64,000 nt of DNA from Streptomyces graminofaciens (lineage in GTDB: Bacteria; Actinomycetota; Actinomycetes; Streptomycetales; Streptomycetaceae), in contig NZ_AP018448.1 in the NCBI RefSeq assembly GCF_030294945.1, forward strand, positions 4,618,001 through 4,682,000. The letters are read 5' to 3'. The notes beneath the pieces were generated by a model, which was given only the letters and a program-made list of their open reading frames with translations, did not search any database and was not told where the DNA came from. Below, piece after piece: positions 8,940 to 17,309 of the stretch (positions are counted from its first letter, which is position 1; every line of letters starts with the position of its first letter). Position numbers and translations under genes: made by a program.

Positions 8940-10109
8940 ATGACCGCCGATTACAAAGGTGATTACCAGGAACTGGTCGACGAGATCTCGGAGCTGCTCG
9001 GCGCCCCGGCGACCCTGGAGAACCGGGATTTCGAGCTGATCGCCTTCGGCGCGTACGACAGCGAGGGCGAGCTGGACGCGTCGGCGCTGGACCCTGTGCG
9101 GGCCCGCTCGATCCTCACGCGCCGCTCGACGGCGGCGGTGCGGGAGTGGTTCGAGGGGTTCGGCATCACCCGGGCGACCGGCCCGGTCCGTATCCCGCCG
9201 ACCCCGGAGGCGGGGGTGTACCGGGGCCGTGTCTGCCTCCCCGTACGGCATCGCGGGGTCGTCCTCGGTTATGTCTGGCTGCTCGACGACGATCCCGGCC
9301 CCTCGGACGCCCAGCTGGGGGCCGCGATGGAGGTGGCCGGGAGGATCGGCGCCCTGCTCGCGGACGAGGCCCTGCACGGGGCCGACCTCACCCGGGAGCT
9401 GCGGGCGGTGCTGGCCGCCGAGCGCGGCTGGCAGCGGGACATGGCGGTGGCGGAGCTGCGCACGGCGCTCGGCCCGCGCGGGGACGGCGTGCACACGATG
9501 GTGTGCGTGGCCCCCTGGCCGTCCGCCGACCCGGACGACGCCCCTTCCGTCCGTACGGTGCCGGGCGCGACCGCGCTGTGCACGGTCCCGTGGGGTGCCG
9601 CGGGACACGGTCTCGCGCTGCTGGTGCGGCTGCGCTCGGCGGACGTACCGGCTCCGGCGCTCACGGCGGCGGCACGGCTGCTGGAGCGGGCGGGCGCGGA
9701 CGCGGCGGCAGGGGTCGCGGGCGGCCGCGCCGGGCTCGCCGAGCTGGGTACGGCGTGGCACGAGGCCTCGGCGGCGGCGCGTGCCGCGCTGGCGGAGCCG
9801 CGCTTCGGCCCGGTCGCCGAGTGGCGTTCCATCGGCCCGTACCGCCTGCTGACCTCTCTGCCGCCCGAGACCGGCCAGGACCCCGCCGTACGGGCCCTGT
9901 CGACTCCGGCTCACCGCGAACTCGCCCGCACGGCCGAGGTGTTCCTGGACTGCGCGGGCCAGGCGGGGCGTACGGCGGCCGCGTTGGGCATCCACCGGCA
10001 GACCCTCTACTACCGCCTCTCCCGTGTCGAACAGCTCACGGGACTGGACCTGGACGACGGCGAGGACCGCCTGCTGCTCCACATGGTGTTGAAGGGGGCG
10101 CGGCTCTGA
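8940..10109 (+). CDS. PucR-type helix-turn-helix regulator
   Basis: A 389-residue regulator with a C-terminal Puc[24 protein letters not shown] followed by LTGLDL near residues 345-375. The N-terminal part is a poorly conserved sensory region, and the middle resembles a GGDEF-like CdaR fold. The start is ATG 8940, with GAGGGAG ten bases upstream; ATG 8922 is an alternative. It is divergent from the proline dehydrogenase-pruA operon with about 146 bases between starts. Such placement suggests it activates proline catabolism in response to proline, as PucR/PutR-type regulators do; this is inference. Confidence 0.85.
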   Translation: MTADYKGDYQELVDEISELLGAPATLENRDFELIAFGAYDSEGELDASALDPVRARSILTRRSTAAVREWFEGFGITRATGPVRIPPTPEAGVYRGRVCLPVRHRGVVLGYVWLLDDDPGPSDAQLGAAMEVAGRIGALLADEALHGADLTRELRAVLAAERGWQRDMAVAELRTALGPRGDGVHTMVCVAPWPSADPDDAPSVRTVPGATALCTVPWGAAGHGLALLVRLRSADVPAPALTAAARLLERAGADAAAGVAGGRAGLAELGTAWHEASAAARAALAEPRFGPVAEWRSIGPYRLLTSLPPETGQDPAVRALSTPAHRELARTAEVFLDCAGQAGRTAAALGIHRQTLYYRLSRVEQLTGLDLDDGEDRLLLHMVLKGARL

Positions 10110-10118
10110 GACCGCGCT

Positions 10119-11450
10119 TCAGGCGAGCGACGGTGCCAGGGTCGCGGCGGTCGGACCGTCGGGGCGGACGGTGATGCCCCACACCGCCTTCGTGGGGGTG
10201 GCGGAGAAGACCGGGACGTGGGCCGGCAGCAGGTGTTCGAGCAGGATGGTCGACTCGCGGAGCGCGAACTGCAGGCCGACGCAGGCACGGGGGCCGATGC
10301 CGAAGGGGTAGTAGGCGCCCGGCTGGGCGGGTCGGCCGTTCGGGGTGGTGAAGCGCCGGGGGTCGAAGCGCTCTGGATCCGGGAACAGTTCGGGGTCGCG
10401 GTGCGTGAGGTACGGGCTGACCAGGAGGTCGGTGCCCGCCTCGACGGTGTACCCGGCGAGGGTGTCGTCCTCGGCGGCGTGCCGGGGCAGGATCCAGGCG
10501 GACGGGTAGAGGCGGAGCGTCTCGTGGACCAGGGCCTGGATGGCCTGGCGGCGCTCGGGCGAGCCTTCGCCGCCTGCGGCGAGCGCCTGTTCGCGGGCGG
10601 CGGGGTGCCGGTCGAGGAGCAGATGGAGCCAGGTCAGGGTGGTGGCGGTGGTCTCGTGCCCGGCGGCGAGCAGGGTGACGAGTTCGTCGCGGATCAACTG
10701 GTCGGTGTACTCGGGGTGTTCGTCGGCTGCGTCGATCAGGACGTGCAGCAGGCCCGGGCCGTCGGGGCCGGCCGTCGCGCCGCGGGCGGCCTCGATGGCG
10801 TGCCGGGCGACCGCGTCGATCCGGGCGAGGTCGTCGGCGACGGCGTCGCGGGCCTTGTCGGCGTCGGCGGGCAGGGTCGGAATGGCGGCCCCCACGGCTT
10901 CCATGGCGGCCAGTTCGCGCTCGGTTGCGTCGTCGAGGGGGTGGCCGGTGAGCGCGCGCCAGATGGCGTCCAGGGCGAAGCGGCGCATCTCCTGTCCGAC
11001 GTCGAGAGTCCGCCCGGTGCGGGCGCAGTCGTCCCAGCGCCCGGCGGTGGTCCGGGCGGCCGCCGTGATCCGCTGCTCGTAGCGGCGCATCCCGGTGCCG
11101 GTGAACTGGGCCTGCAGAACCCGGCGTTGCCGCTTCCACGCCTCACCGGTGGCGGCCATGACGCCGTCGCCGATCAGCAGGCGGGCGCGGTGGGAGCGCT
11201 TGACGTACCGCTCCGGGTGCCGGGCGAGGACGTGCTGGACCGCCTGTGGGTCGGTGACGAGAACGGTGGGGGCGGGCCCCAGTCGGAACGCGGCGACGCC
11301 GCCGCATCGCTCGCGCACCTGGGACAGCAGTTCGACCAGTTCGCCTCCCTGCGCGCGCCACCGCTCGACGAGCCCGGGCTCGACCTCGGGGACCGGCCGC
11401 CCCGTTCCGGGAGCGTGGGGAAGGGAGCCGAGAGCGGCTTCGATGTCCAT
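10119..11450 (-). CDS. Cytochrome P450
   Basis: A 443-residue soluble P450. The I-helix oxygen-activation motif is AAGHETTATTL, the K-helix ExxR is HETLRLYPSAW, and the heme loop FGIGPRACVGLQFALRE contains the cysteine ligand. The start ATG 11450 has an ideal GGAGG RBS six bases upstream. Substrate unknown; no ferredoxin gene sits beside it. It converges on the PucR-type gene and diverges from the Zur-box importer operon, so both could share the 207-base intergenic region. It is not evidently part of a biosynthetic cluster. Confidence 0.92.
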   Translation of the reverse strand: MDIEAALGSLPHAPGTGRPVPEVEPGLVERWRAQGGELVELLSQVRERCGGVAAFRLGPAPTVLVTDPQAVQHVLARHPERYVKRSHRARLLIGDGVMAATGEAWKRQRRVLQAQFTGTGMRRYEQRITAAARTTAGRWDDCARTGRTLDVGQEMRRFALDAIWRALTGHPLDDATERELAAMEAVGAAIPTLPADADKARDAVADDLARIDAVARHAIEAARGATAGPDGPGLLHVLIDAADEHPEYTDQLIRDELVTLLAAGHETTATTLTWLHLLLDRHPAAREQALAAGGEGSPERRQAIQALVHETLRLYPSAWILPRHAAEDDTLAGYTVEAGTDLLVSPYLTHRDPELFPDPERFDPRRFTTPNGRPAQPGAYYPFGIGPRACVGLQFALRESTILLEHLLPAHVPVFSATPTKAVWGITVRPDGPTAATLAPSLA

Positions 11451-11585
11451 GTTTCCTCCGCGACGAAGCAGTGCCAATACGGAATGTACTGGGGTGGACA
11501 CATCTGGTGACAGGCCACCTCGTCCTCGCACTCTGCCCAACCTCCGGCCGGCGCCCCACCGGCAAGTGGCGAAAAACGCTGCTTC

Positions 11586-11600
11586 TGAAAATGATTGTCA
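11586..11600 (+). promoter_or_regulatory. Zur-like box upstream of the ABC importer operon
   Basis: The 15-mer TGAAAATGATTGTCA is an inverted repeat with one arm mismatch and differs by one base from the Streptomyces Zur consensus TGAAAATGATTTTCA as I know it. It sits 57 bases upstream of the substrate-binding protein gene and includes TTGTCA, a good -35 hexamer, so zinc-loaded Zur bound here would block the promoter. It does not match the DmdR1/IdeR iron box. A Fur-family paralogue other than Zur remains possible. Confidence 0.65.
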
Positions 11601-11657
11601 TCATGCTACGGTCGGTGCACGTTCAACCTTTGACCACGCCTTTACCCGGAGTGTCCC

Positions 11658-13154
11658 GTGCGCGTCCCCGCCCGTCTTGTCTCCCTGACCGCGGTCACCG
11701 CGGCCTCCGCCCTGCTCACGGGCTGTTTCTCGGCGACGGGATCCGATGACGCCGACGGGGCGGGCGCCGACGGCAAGCGCATACGCCTCGCGATGATGCA
11801 GCCGCCGCGCTCGGGGCTGTCGCCGCTCTCCGACGACGCGTTCAAGCTCTCCCGCTGGTCGACCGCCGAGACCCTGGTGAAGCTGAACGCCGAGGGCGAC
11901 GCGCGGCCCGCCCTCGCCACCGAGTGGGAGCGGTCCGGGAAGAGCTGGACGTTCACGATCCGGGACGGCGTCACCTTCCACGACGGTACGAAGCTCACCG
12001 GCGAGGCCGTCGTCAACTCCCTCACCGAGGCCGCCGGCGCCTCCCCCAAGCCCCGCATCCTCGACGGCGTCGACCTCTCCGCGAAGGCCGACGGCAACAC
12101 CGTCACCGTCACCACCGCCGCCGAGGACCCGCTGGTCCCGCAGCGCCTCAGCTCGCCGCAGCTGTCGATCCTGGCGGCGAAGGCGTACCAGGGGAAGACG
12201 GTGAACCCGGTCGGCGCGGGCACCGGCCCGTTCGAGCTGACCAAGGTAGACGGCACCTCCTCCGCCTCCCTCGACCGGTACGACGACTACTGGGGCGGCA
12301 GGGCCAAGGCCCCCGGCATCGATGTGCGGTTCGTGCCGGACGGCACCGCCCGCGCGGCCTCCCTGCGCAGCGGCGAGGCCGACATCGTCGAGGCGGTCCC
12401 CGTGTCTCAGGCCGCCGTGCTCGACCAGGACCTGATCACCGAGGTCCCGATGCCGCGCACCAACACCCTCTACCTGAACACCGAGAAGGGCGTCTTCAAG
12501 GACGCCTCGCAGCGCGCCGCCGCCCGCGAGGCCGTCGACGCGAAGTCGATCGTCAAGGGCGTCTACGAGGGGCGCGCCGATGTGGCGCAGGGGCTGCTGG
12601 GCCCCGCCCTCCCCTGGGCCGCCGAGCTGCGCTCTCCTGTGAAGCACACCAAGGCGGGCAAGCCCTCCGGCAAGACCGTCACCATCGGTACGTTCACGGA
12701 CCGCGCCGAGCTGCCCGAGGTCGCCGCCACGCTCCAGCAGCAGCTCCAGAAGGCCGGGTTCAAGGTGAAGCTCGACGTGCGCGAGTACGCCAACATCGAG
12801 TCCGACGCGCTGGCGGGCGAGTTCGACGCGTTCATCCTGTCCCGGGCGACCGTCCTCGACTCCGGCGACCCGGCCGCGTACCTGTACAGCGACTTCGCCT
12901 CCGACGGCTCCTTCAACATCTCCCAGCTCGCCGACAACACCGTCGACGCGGCCCTGGACAAGGCCTCCGACGCGGCCGCCGGTGACGCCCGCCGCAAGGC
13001 GGTCATCGAGGCCGAGGCCGCCGTCCTCGCCACCGACGCGGCGGTGCCGATGCTCCACGAGCGCGTGATCCAGGGCGACGCGGCCGGCGTCGTGGACGCG
13101 GCCCACGACCCGCGCGAGCGGGAGCTGGTCACTGCGGACACCTACGTCAAGTGA
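11658..13154 (+). CDS. Dpp/Opp/Nik-type substrate-binding lipoprotein
   Basis: A 498-residue SBP_bac_5 family protein that would capture a peptide, nickel complex or metallophore outside the cell. The signal peptide ends in the lipobox LLTGC (Cys near residue 22), followed by a disordered acidic linker. Family patterns include LATEWERSGKSWTFTIRDGVTF with FHDGTKLTGEAV, and GTGPFELTKV. The GTG start has GGAG seven bases upstream. First gene of a four-gene operon whose reading frames overlap; its stop overlaps the permease start by four bases. The Zur-like box upstream suggests expression under zinc limitation, so the ligand could be a metal chelate, but no ligand can be read from the sequence. 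Confidence 0.9.
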   Translation: MRVPARLVSLTAVTAASALLTGCFSATGSDDADGAGADGKRIRLAMMQPPRSGLSPLSDDAFKLSRWSTAETLVKLNAEGDARPALATEWERSGKSWTFTIRDGVTFHDGTKLTGEAVVNSLTEAAGASPKPRILDGVDLSAKADGNTVTVTTAAEDPLVPQRLSSPQLSILAAKAYQGKTVNPVGAGTGPFELTKVDGTSSASLDRYDDYWGGRAKAPGIDVRFVPDGTARAASLRSGEADIVEAVPVSQAAVLDQDLITEVPMPRTNTLYLNTEKGVFKDASQRAAAREAVDAKSIVKGVYEGRADVAQGLLGPALPWAAELRSPVKHTKAGKPSGKTVTIGTFTDRAELPEVAATLQQQLQKAGFKVKLDVREYANIESDALAGEFDAFILSRATVLDSGDPAAYLYSDFASDGSFNISQLADNTVDAALDKASDAAAGDARRKAVIEAEAAVLATDAAVPMLHERVIQGDAAGVVDAAHDPRERELVTADTYVK

Positions 13155-14935
13155 GGTCAGCAGCGAGGAAGTCGGTCAGCCCGGCCGGGCTGACCCGCTT
13201 CGTCTGTCTCGTCGCCGTCCTCGCCGCCGTGGGCCTCCTCCCCTGGCTCTCCGGCCGCGACCCCGCGCTGACCGTGCTGCGCGCCCGGTCCGCCGAGCAG
13301 GAGGCGACACCCGAGGCGCTGGCCGCGATCCGCGAGGACCTCGGCCTGGACTCCGGTCCGCTCTCCCTGCTGGGGAACTGGGCCTCGGGTCTGCTGCGCG
13401 GCGACCTCGGCACCTCCTGGGTCTCGGGCACCGACGTGCTCCCCTCCGTGGTCTCGGGCCTCCAGGTCTCCCTCGGCCTGATGGGCGCGGCCTTCGCCGT
13501 CGCCGTGCTGCTGGCCTGCGCCCTGGTCGCGCCCGTGCTCGTACGGGGCCGGGGTTCGACCGGCGCGTTCGCCGCGATGCTGGCCGCCGTACCGGAGTTC
13601 CTGCTGGCCACACTGGCATTGCTGGTGTGCGGGGTGTGGCTGGGCCTGCTGCCGACCTCCGGCTGGGCGGGCCCCGCGTACATGGTGCTGCCCGCGATCG
13701 CCCTCGGCGTCCCGGCCGGCGGTCTCCTCGGCCGCCTGGTCGCGGACGCGCTGCCCGCCGTACTGGACGAGCGGTGGGTGGAGCTGTGGCGCGGTGCCGG
13801 GGTGGGCCGGGCCCGGGTCTCGGCGGCCGCCCTGCGCCGCGTACTGCCGCCCCTCGTCCCGCAGTTCGGCATGGCCGCCGTGGGCCTGACCGGCGGTGCG
13901 GTCGCCGTGGAGACGGTGTTCGCGGTGCCCGGCATCGGCCGTACGGCACTGGGCGCGGCCAAGTCCCAGGACCTCCCCCTCCTCCAGGGCTCGGTGCTGG
14001 CCCTCCTCGCGCTGGGCCTGGTCGCGGGCGCCCTGTCCGCACTCGCCCGGCGCCGGCTCCTCGGCCCGGCCCTGCGTGACGCCGGCCTGACGCTCCCGGC
14101 GGCCCGCCCGGTCCGCACGCACCCGGCGGTACCGCTGACCCTCGCCGTGCTCCTCCTGGTCACCATCGGCTGGGGCCTGCTGCGTGACCCGTACACGGTG
14201 GACACGACCGCCCGGCTGCTGCCGCCGTCCTGGGCACACCCGCTCGGCACCGACGGGCTGGGCCGGGACGTACTGGCCCGCCTCGGCCACGGCGCCGCCT
14301 CGACCGTGGGCACGGCGGCGGCGGTCTGCGCCCTGAGCCTGCTGGTCTCCTTGGCGCTGGGCTTCCTGCCGGGTGTGGCCGCGGGTGCGGCGGACATCGC
14401 CAACGCCCTGCCGCCGGTGATCGTCGGCATCCTGGTCGCCGCGGCGGCGGGCCCGGGCACGGGCGGCGCGGCCCTCGCCGTGGCACTGATCTCCTGGCCC
14501 CCGCTGGCCGCGCATGCGGCGGCCCTGGTCCAGGAGGTCCGCGCCTCCACCTTCCTCACCGCCCAACGGGCCATCGGCGCCAGCCCGTCATGGATCCTGA
14601 CCCGGCACGTCCTGCCCTCGGTCGCCGCCCCGGTCACCCGCCACGCGATCCTCCGCCTCCCCGGCATCGCCCTCGCCCTCGCCTCCCTGGGCTTCCTCGG
14701 CCTGGGCGCCCAACCACCCACCCCCGAGTGGGGGTTGCTGCTGGACGAGTCCCGCGCGTACGTGGAACGGGCCCCCTGGGCGGCCCTTGCCCCGGCGGTC
14801 GCCCTGGCCCTGCTTGCGGGGCTGGCCGTGTCGGGGGCGGCGTACGCGCAAGGGCGTACGGGAGGTACGGGACGCGCCCGACGGCGGGTGCGGACGGCGG
14901 CAACGACGAAGAAGGAGACCTCTGTTGGCGCCTGA
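13151..14935 (+). CDS. Fused DppB-DppC permease of an ABC importer
   Basis: A 594-residue membrane protein with two BPD_transp_1 domains in one chain. The first half (about 1-310) is DppB-like, with the EAA loop WVELWRGAGVGRARV and PGIGRTALGA. The second half (about 325-594) is DppC-like, with the signature HPLGTDGLGRDVLAR and EAA loop FLTAQRAIGASPSW. In most importers of this class these are two separate genes of about 310 and 290 residues. The GTG start overlaps the previous stop (GTGA). The joined halves show no internal stop or frameshift, and a linker containing LTLPAARPVRTHPA lies between them. Confidence 0.9.
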   Translation: MRSAARKSVSPAGLTRFVCLVAVLAAVGLLPWLSGRDPALTVLRARSAEQEATPEALAAIREDLGLDSGPLSLLGNWASGLLRGDLGTSWVSGTDVLPSVVSGLQVSLGLMGAAFAVAVLLACALVAPVLVRGRGSTGAFAAMLAAVPEFLLATLALLVCGVWLGLLPTSGWAGPAYMVLPAIALGVPAGGLLGRLVADALPAVLDERWVELWRGAGVGRARVSAAALRRVLPPLVPQFGMAAVGLTGGAVAVETVFAVPGIGRTALGAAKSQDLPLLQGSVLALLALGLVAGALSALARRRLLGPALRDAGLTLPAARPVRTHPAVPLTLAVLLLVTIGWGLLRDPYTVDTTARLLPPSWAHPLGTDGLGRDVLARLGHGAASTVGTAAAVCALSLLVSLALGFLPGVAAGAADIANALPPVIVGILVAAAAGPGTGGAALAVALISWPPLAAHAAALVQEVRASTFLTAQRAIGASPSWILTRHVLPSVAAPVTRHAILRLPGIALALASLGFLGLGAQPPTPEWGLLLDESRAYVERAPWAALAPAVALALLAGLAVSGAAYAQGRTGGTGRARRRVRTAATTKKETSVGA

Positions 14936-15950
14936 CGTGTCCGACGCCCTGCTCTCCGTCCGTGATCTGCGGGTCGCCTTCGACTCGGTGGAGGTCGTAC
15001 GCGGGCTGTCCTTCGACGTCCGTCCGCGCGAGGTGCTCGCCCTCGTCGGCGAGTCGGGCGCGGGCAAGTCCCTGACGGCCCGGGCGCTGCTGGGCATGCT
15101 GCCCCGGGGCGCGACGCCGAACGGGAGCGTACGGCTACGGGAAGAGACGGGGTCGTACGCCGAACTCGTGGGCGCCGCCCGCCCGGCCCTGGCCGCCCTG
15201 CGCGGCCACCGGGTCTCGCTCGTCCCGCAGGACGCCCTCTCCGCACTCTCCCCCGTGCACCGCGTGGGCGACCAGCTCGCCGCCGCCGTACGGTCGGTCA
15301 CGGGCGTCTCGCGCCGGGAGGCCCGCGCCCGGGCGGTCGCCGCGCTGGACCGGGTGGGCATCGCCGACGCCGTACGGAAGGCGCGGGCGTATCCGCACGA
15401 GTTCTCCGGGGGGATGCGGCAGCGGGCGGTGATCGCCATGGCGACGGTCAACGAACCCGATCTGGTCGTCGCCGACGAACCGACGACCGCGCTGGACGCC
15501 GAGTTGCAGGAGCAGGTGCTGCGGGTGCTCGGCGAGCAGCGCGAGGCGGTCGGGGCGGCGCTGGTGCTGGTCACGCACGACCTCGGGGTGGTCCGGGAGC
15601 ACGCCGACCGGGTGCTGGTCATGTACGCCGGACGCCAGGTCGAGCAGGGCCCGGCGGAGGCGGTGCTGGGCCGGCCGCGGGCGCCGTACACGGCGGGGTT
15701 GCTGGCGTCGCTGCCGCCCGAGGAGCCCGGTGGCTCCCGTCGGCTGCCGTCCATCCCCGGCGCCCCGCCGACCCCCGACGCCCTGCCGCCCGGCTGCGCC
15801 TTCGCACCCCGCTGTCCGCTGGCGGACGACCGCTGCCACGCCGCGGAACCCACACCGTGGGCGCCCGCCGAGGGCCACGAGGTCTCCTGCCATCGCTGGG
15901 ACGAAGTGCCGTATCCCGCGACCGAGTTGTTCCTGGAGCAGCCCGTATGA
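14925..15950 (+). CDS. ABC importer ATPase, DppD/OppD type
   Basis: A 341-residue nucleotide-binding subunit. Walker A is GESGAGKS, the signature FSGGMRQR, Walker B LVVADEPTTALD and the H-loop VTHDLGVV. The C-terminal OppC/DppC-contact region holds the Cys-rich GCAFAPRCPLADDRC, which in this family can carry an iron-sulfur cluster. The start is taken as TTG 14925 because AAGGAG lies seven bases upstream; GTG 14937 is the alternative. It overlaps the permease gene by 11 bases, indicating translational coupling. Confidence 0.9.
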   Translation: MAPDVSDALLSVRDLRVAFDSVEVVRGLSFDVRPREVLALVGESGAGKSLTARALLGMLPRGATPNGSVRLREETGSYAELVGAARPALAALRGHRVSLVPQDALSALSPVHRVGDQLAAAVRSVTGVSRREARARAVAALDRVGIADAVRKARAYPHEFSGGMRQRAVIAMATVNEPDLVVADEPTTALDAELQEQVLRVLGEQREAVGAALVLVTHDLGVVREHADRVLVMYAGRQVEQGPAEAVLGRPRAPYTAGLLASLPPEEPGGSRRLPSIPGAPPTPDALPPGCAFAPRCPLADDRCHAAEPTPWAPAEGHEVSCHRWDEVPYPATELFLEQPV

Positions 15951-16642
15951 ACCGGCCCCACGCCCTGCTCGACGTGCGCGACCTCGTCGTCCGCTACGGC
16001 CCGGTCACCGCCGTCGACCACGTCTCCTTCGCCCTGGACGCGGGCGAGACCCTCGCCCTGAACGGGCCGTCCGGCTGCGGCAAGTCCTCCACGGTCGCCG
16101 CCGTACTGCAACTGCGCCGCCCGGAGGGCGGCCAAGTCCTCTTCGAGGGGCGGGAGTTGACGACACTGACCGAGCGCGAACTCCGCCCCCTCCGCCCCCG
16201 TATGCAGCCGGTCTTCCAGGACCCGTACGGCTCGCTCAGCCCCCGCCACCGCATCCGTGACGCGGTGGCGGAACCCCTGCGCGTCCAGGGCCGCTGGGAC
16301 GCGACGGCCGGTCCCGCCCGGGTCGCCGAACTCCTCGACCGGGTCGGCCTCGACCCGGCGTACGGCGACCGCCTCCCGCACGAGCTGTCCGGCGGTCAGT
16401 GCCAACGCGCCGGAATCGCGCGGGCGTTGATCTCCGAGCCCCGGCTCCTCGTCCTCGACGAGCCGGTGTCGGCCCTCGACCCGTCCGTCCGGGCCGGTGT
16501 CCTCAACCTGCTCGCCGACCTCCAGGACGAGCTGGGCCTCGCCTACCTGTTCATCTGCCACGACCGCGCGGTCGTACGCCACTTCGCGGACCGCGCGATC
16601 GAGATGCGGGACGGGCGCGTCACCGAGGTCACGCGCGCGTAG
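15947..16642 (+). CDS. ABC importer ATPase, DppF/OppF type, short form
   Basis: A 231-residue ATPase with Walker A GPSGCGKS, signature LSGGQCQR, Walker [13 protein letters not shown] and ICHDRAVV. It starts at an ATGA overlap with the preceding ATPase gene. It is shorter than classical OppF proteins (about 310-330 residues): it stops right after the nucleotide-binding domain and lacks the C-terminal oligopeptide/dipeptide transporter region with its Cys motif. Its last 14 bases overlap the convergent TetR gene. With OppD it would form the heterodimeric motor of the importer. Confidence 0.9.
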   Translation: MNRPHALLDVRDLVVRYGPVTAVDHVSFALDAGETLALNGPSGCGKSSTVAAVLQLRRPEGGQVLFEGRELTTLTERELRPLRPRMQPVFQDPYGSLSPRHRIRDAVAEPLRVQGRWDATAGPARVAELLDRVGLDPAYGDRLPHELSGGQCQRAGIARALISEPRLLVLDEPVSALDPSVRAGVLNLLADLQDELGLAYLFICHDRAVVRHFADRAIEMRDGRVTEVTRA

Positions 16643-17213
16643 CTCCCTTGATCACCTGACGCAGCCCCGCGGCGAGTTCGTCCGCCTCGGGCGCGTTCGC
16701 CGGGTCGAAGTTCCACTGCGCGATGAGCCCCGTCATCAGGGTCACATAGAACTTGCCCAGGGTGTCCAGGGTCTCGTCCGGGACGTCCTCCTCCTTGATA
16801 CCGGCGAACAGCGCGACCAGGGCGCGCGCGGCGTCCTGCTGCTGCGCCGCCAGGTGATCGCGCACCGCGGGCAACTGGTCGCCCATCGCCACGATCTCGA
16901 TACTGAGGTGCCACATCGAGCCGGGCCCCCGCATCGTGTCGATGATGTTCGCCCACACCTCCTGGAAGCGCTCGACCGAGCCGGGCTCGGCATCGCTCCT
17001 GGCGCCTTCGTCGCCGTCGAAGGCGTCCGAGAGGTCACCGACCAGCGCCAGGTACGCCTCCGCCAGCAACGCGTCCTTCGAGCCGTAGTGGTAGCCGATC
17101 GACGCCAGGTTCGTCCCCGACTCCTTGACGAGGTCACGCGCCGTCGTGCGCGCGAAGCCCTTGGCCAGCAGGCAGCGCTTGGCGCCTTCCAGCAGATCCT
17201 CACGATGTCCCAT
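16629..17213 (-). CDS. TetR-family repressor of the adjacent MFS pump
   Basis: A 194-residue TetR regulator. The N-terminal HTH spans about residues 8-50, with GFARTTARDLVKESG and NLASIGYHYGSKDALL; the rest is a ligand-binding helical domain. The ATG at 17213 starts MGHREDLLEG. It is divergent from the MFS gene across a 96-base gap holding two tandem 26-bp repeats, so it most likely represses the pump and itself until a drug or metabolite binds. Its 3' end overlaps the convergent importer ATPase by 14 bases. Confidence 0.9.
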   Translation of the reverse strand: MGHREDLLEGAKRCLLAKGFARTTARDLVKESGTNLASIGYHYGSKDALLAEAYLALVGDLSDAFDGDEGARSDAEPGSVERFQEVWANIIDTMRGPGSMWHLSIEIVAMGDQLPAVRDHLAAQQQDAARALVALFAGIKEEDVPDETLDTLGKFYVTLMTGLIAQWNFDPANAPEADELAAGLRQVIKGATRA

Positions 17214-17249
17214 GCGGCAAGCGTACCGCCGATCCATACAGACGTCCCA

Positions 17250-17301
17250 GACAATCGTTTTATACGCTCGTACTAGACAGCCGTTTAAGACGCTCGTACA
17301 G
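17250..17301. promoter_or_regulatory. Two tandem 26-bp repeats, candidate TetR operators
   Basis: 17250-17275 and 17276-17301 are back-to-back copies sharing GAC and ACGCTCGTAC, with a variable centre. Each contains AGAC-4N-GTTT, an imperfect inverted repeat typical of TetR half-sites. They fill the divergent gap between tetR and the MFS gene and end 8 bases before the MFS start, so two repressor dimers could bind on the same face at about 26-bp spacing. Confidence 0.6.
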
Positions 17302-17309
17302 TCCTCGGC

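Noticed and set aside
11586..11600. Iron (DmdR1/IdeR) box as the importer operator
   Set aside because: The site does not match TTAGGTTAGGCTAACCTAA-type boxes; it fits the Zur pattern much better.
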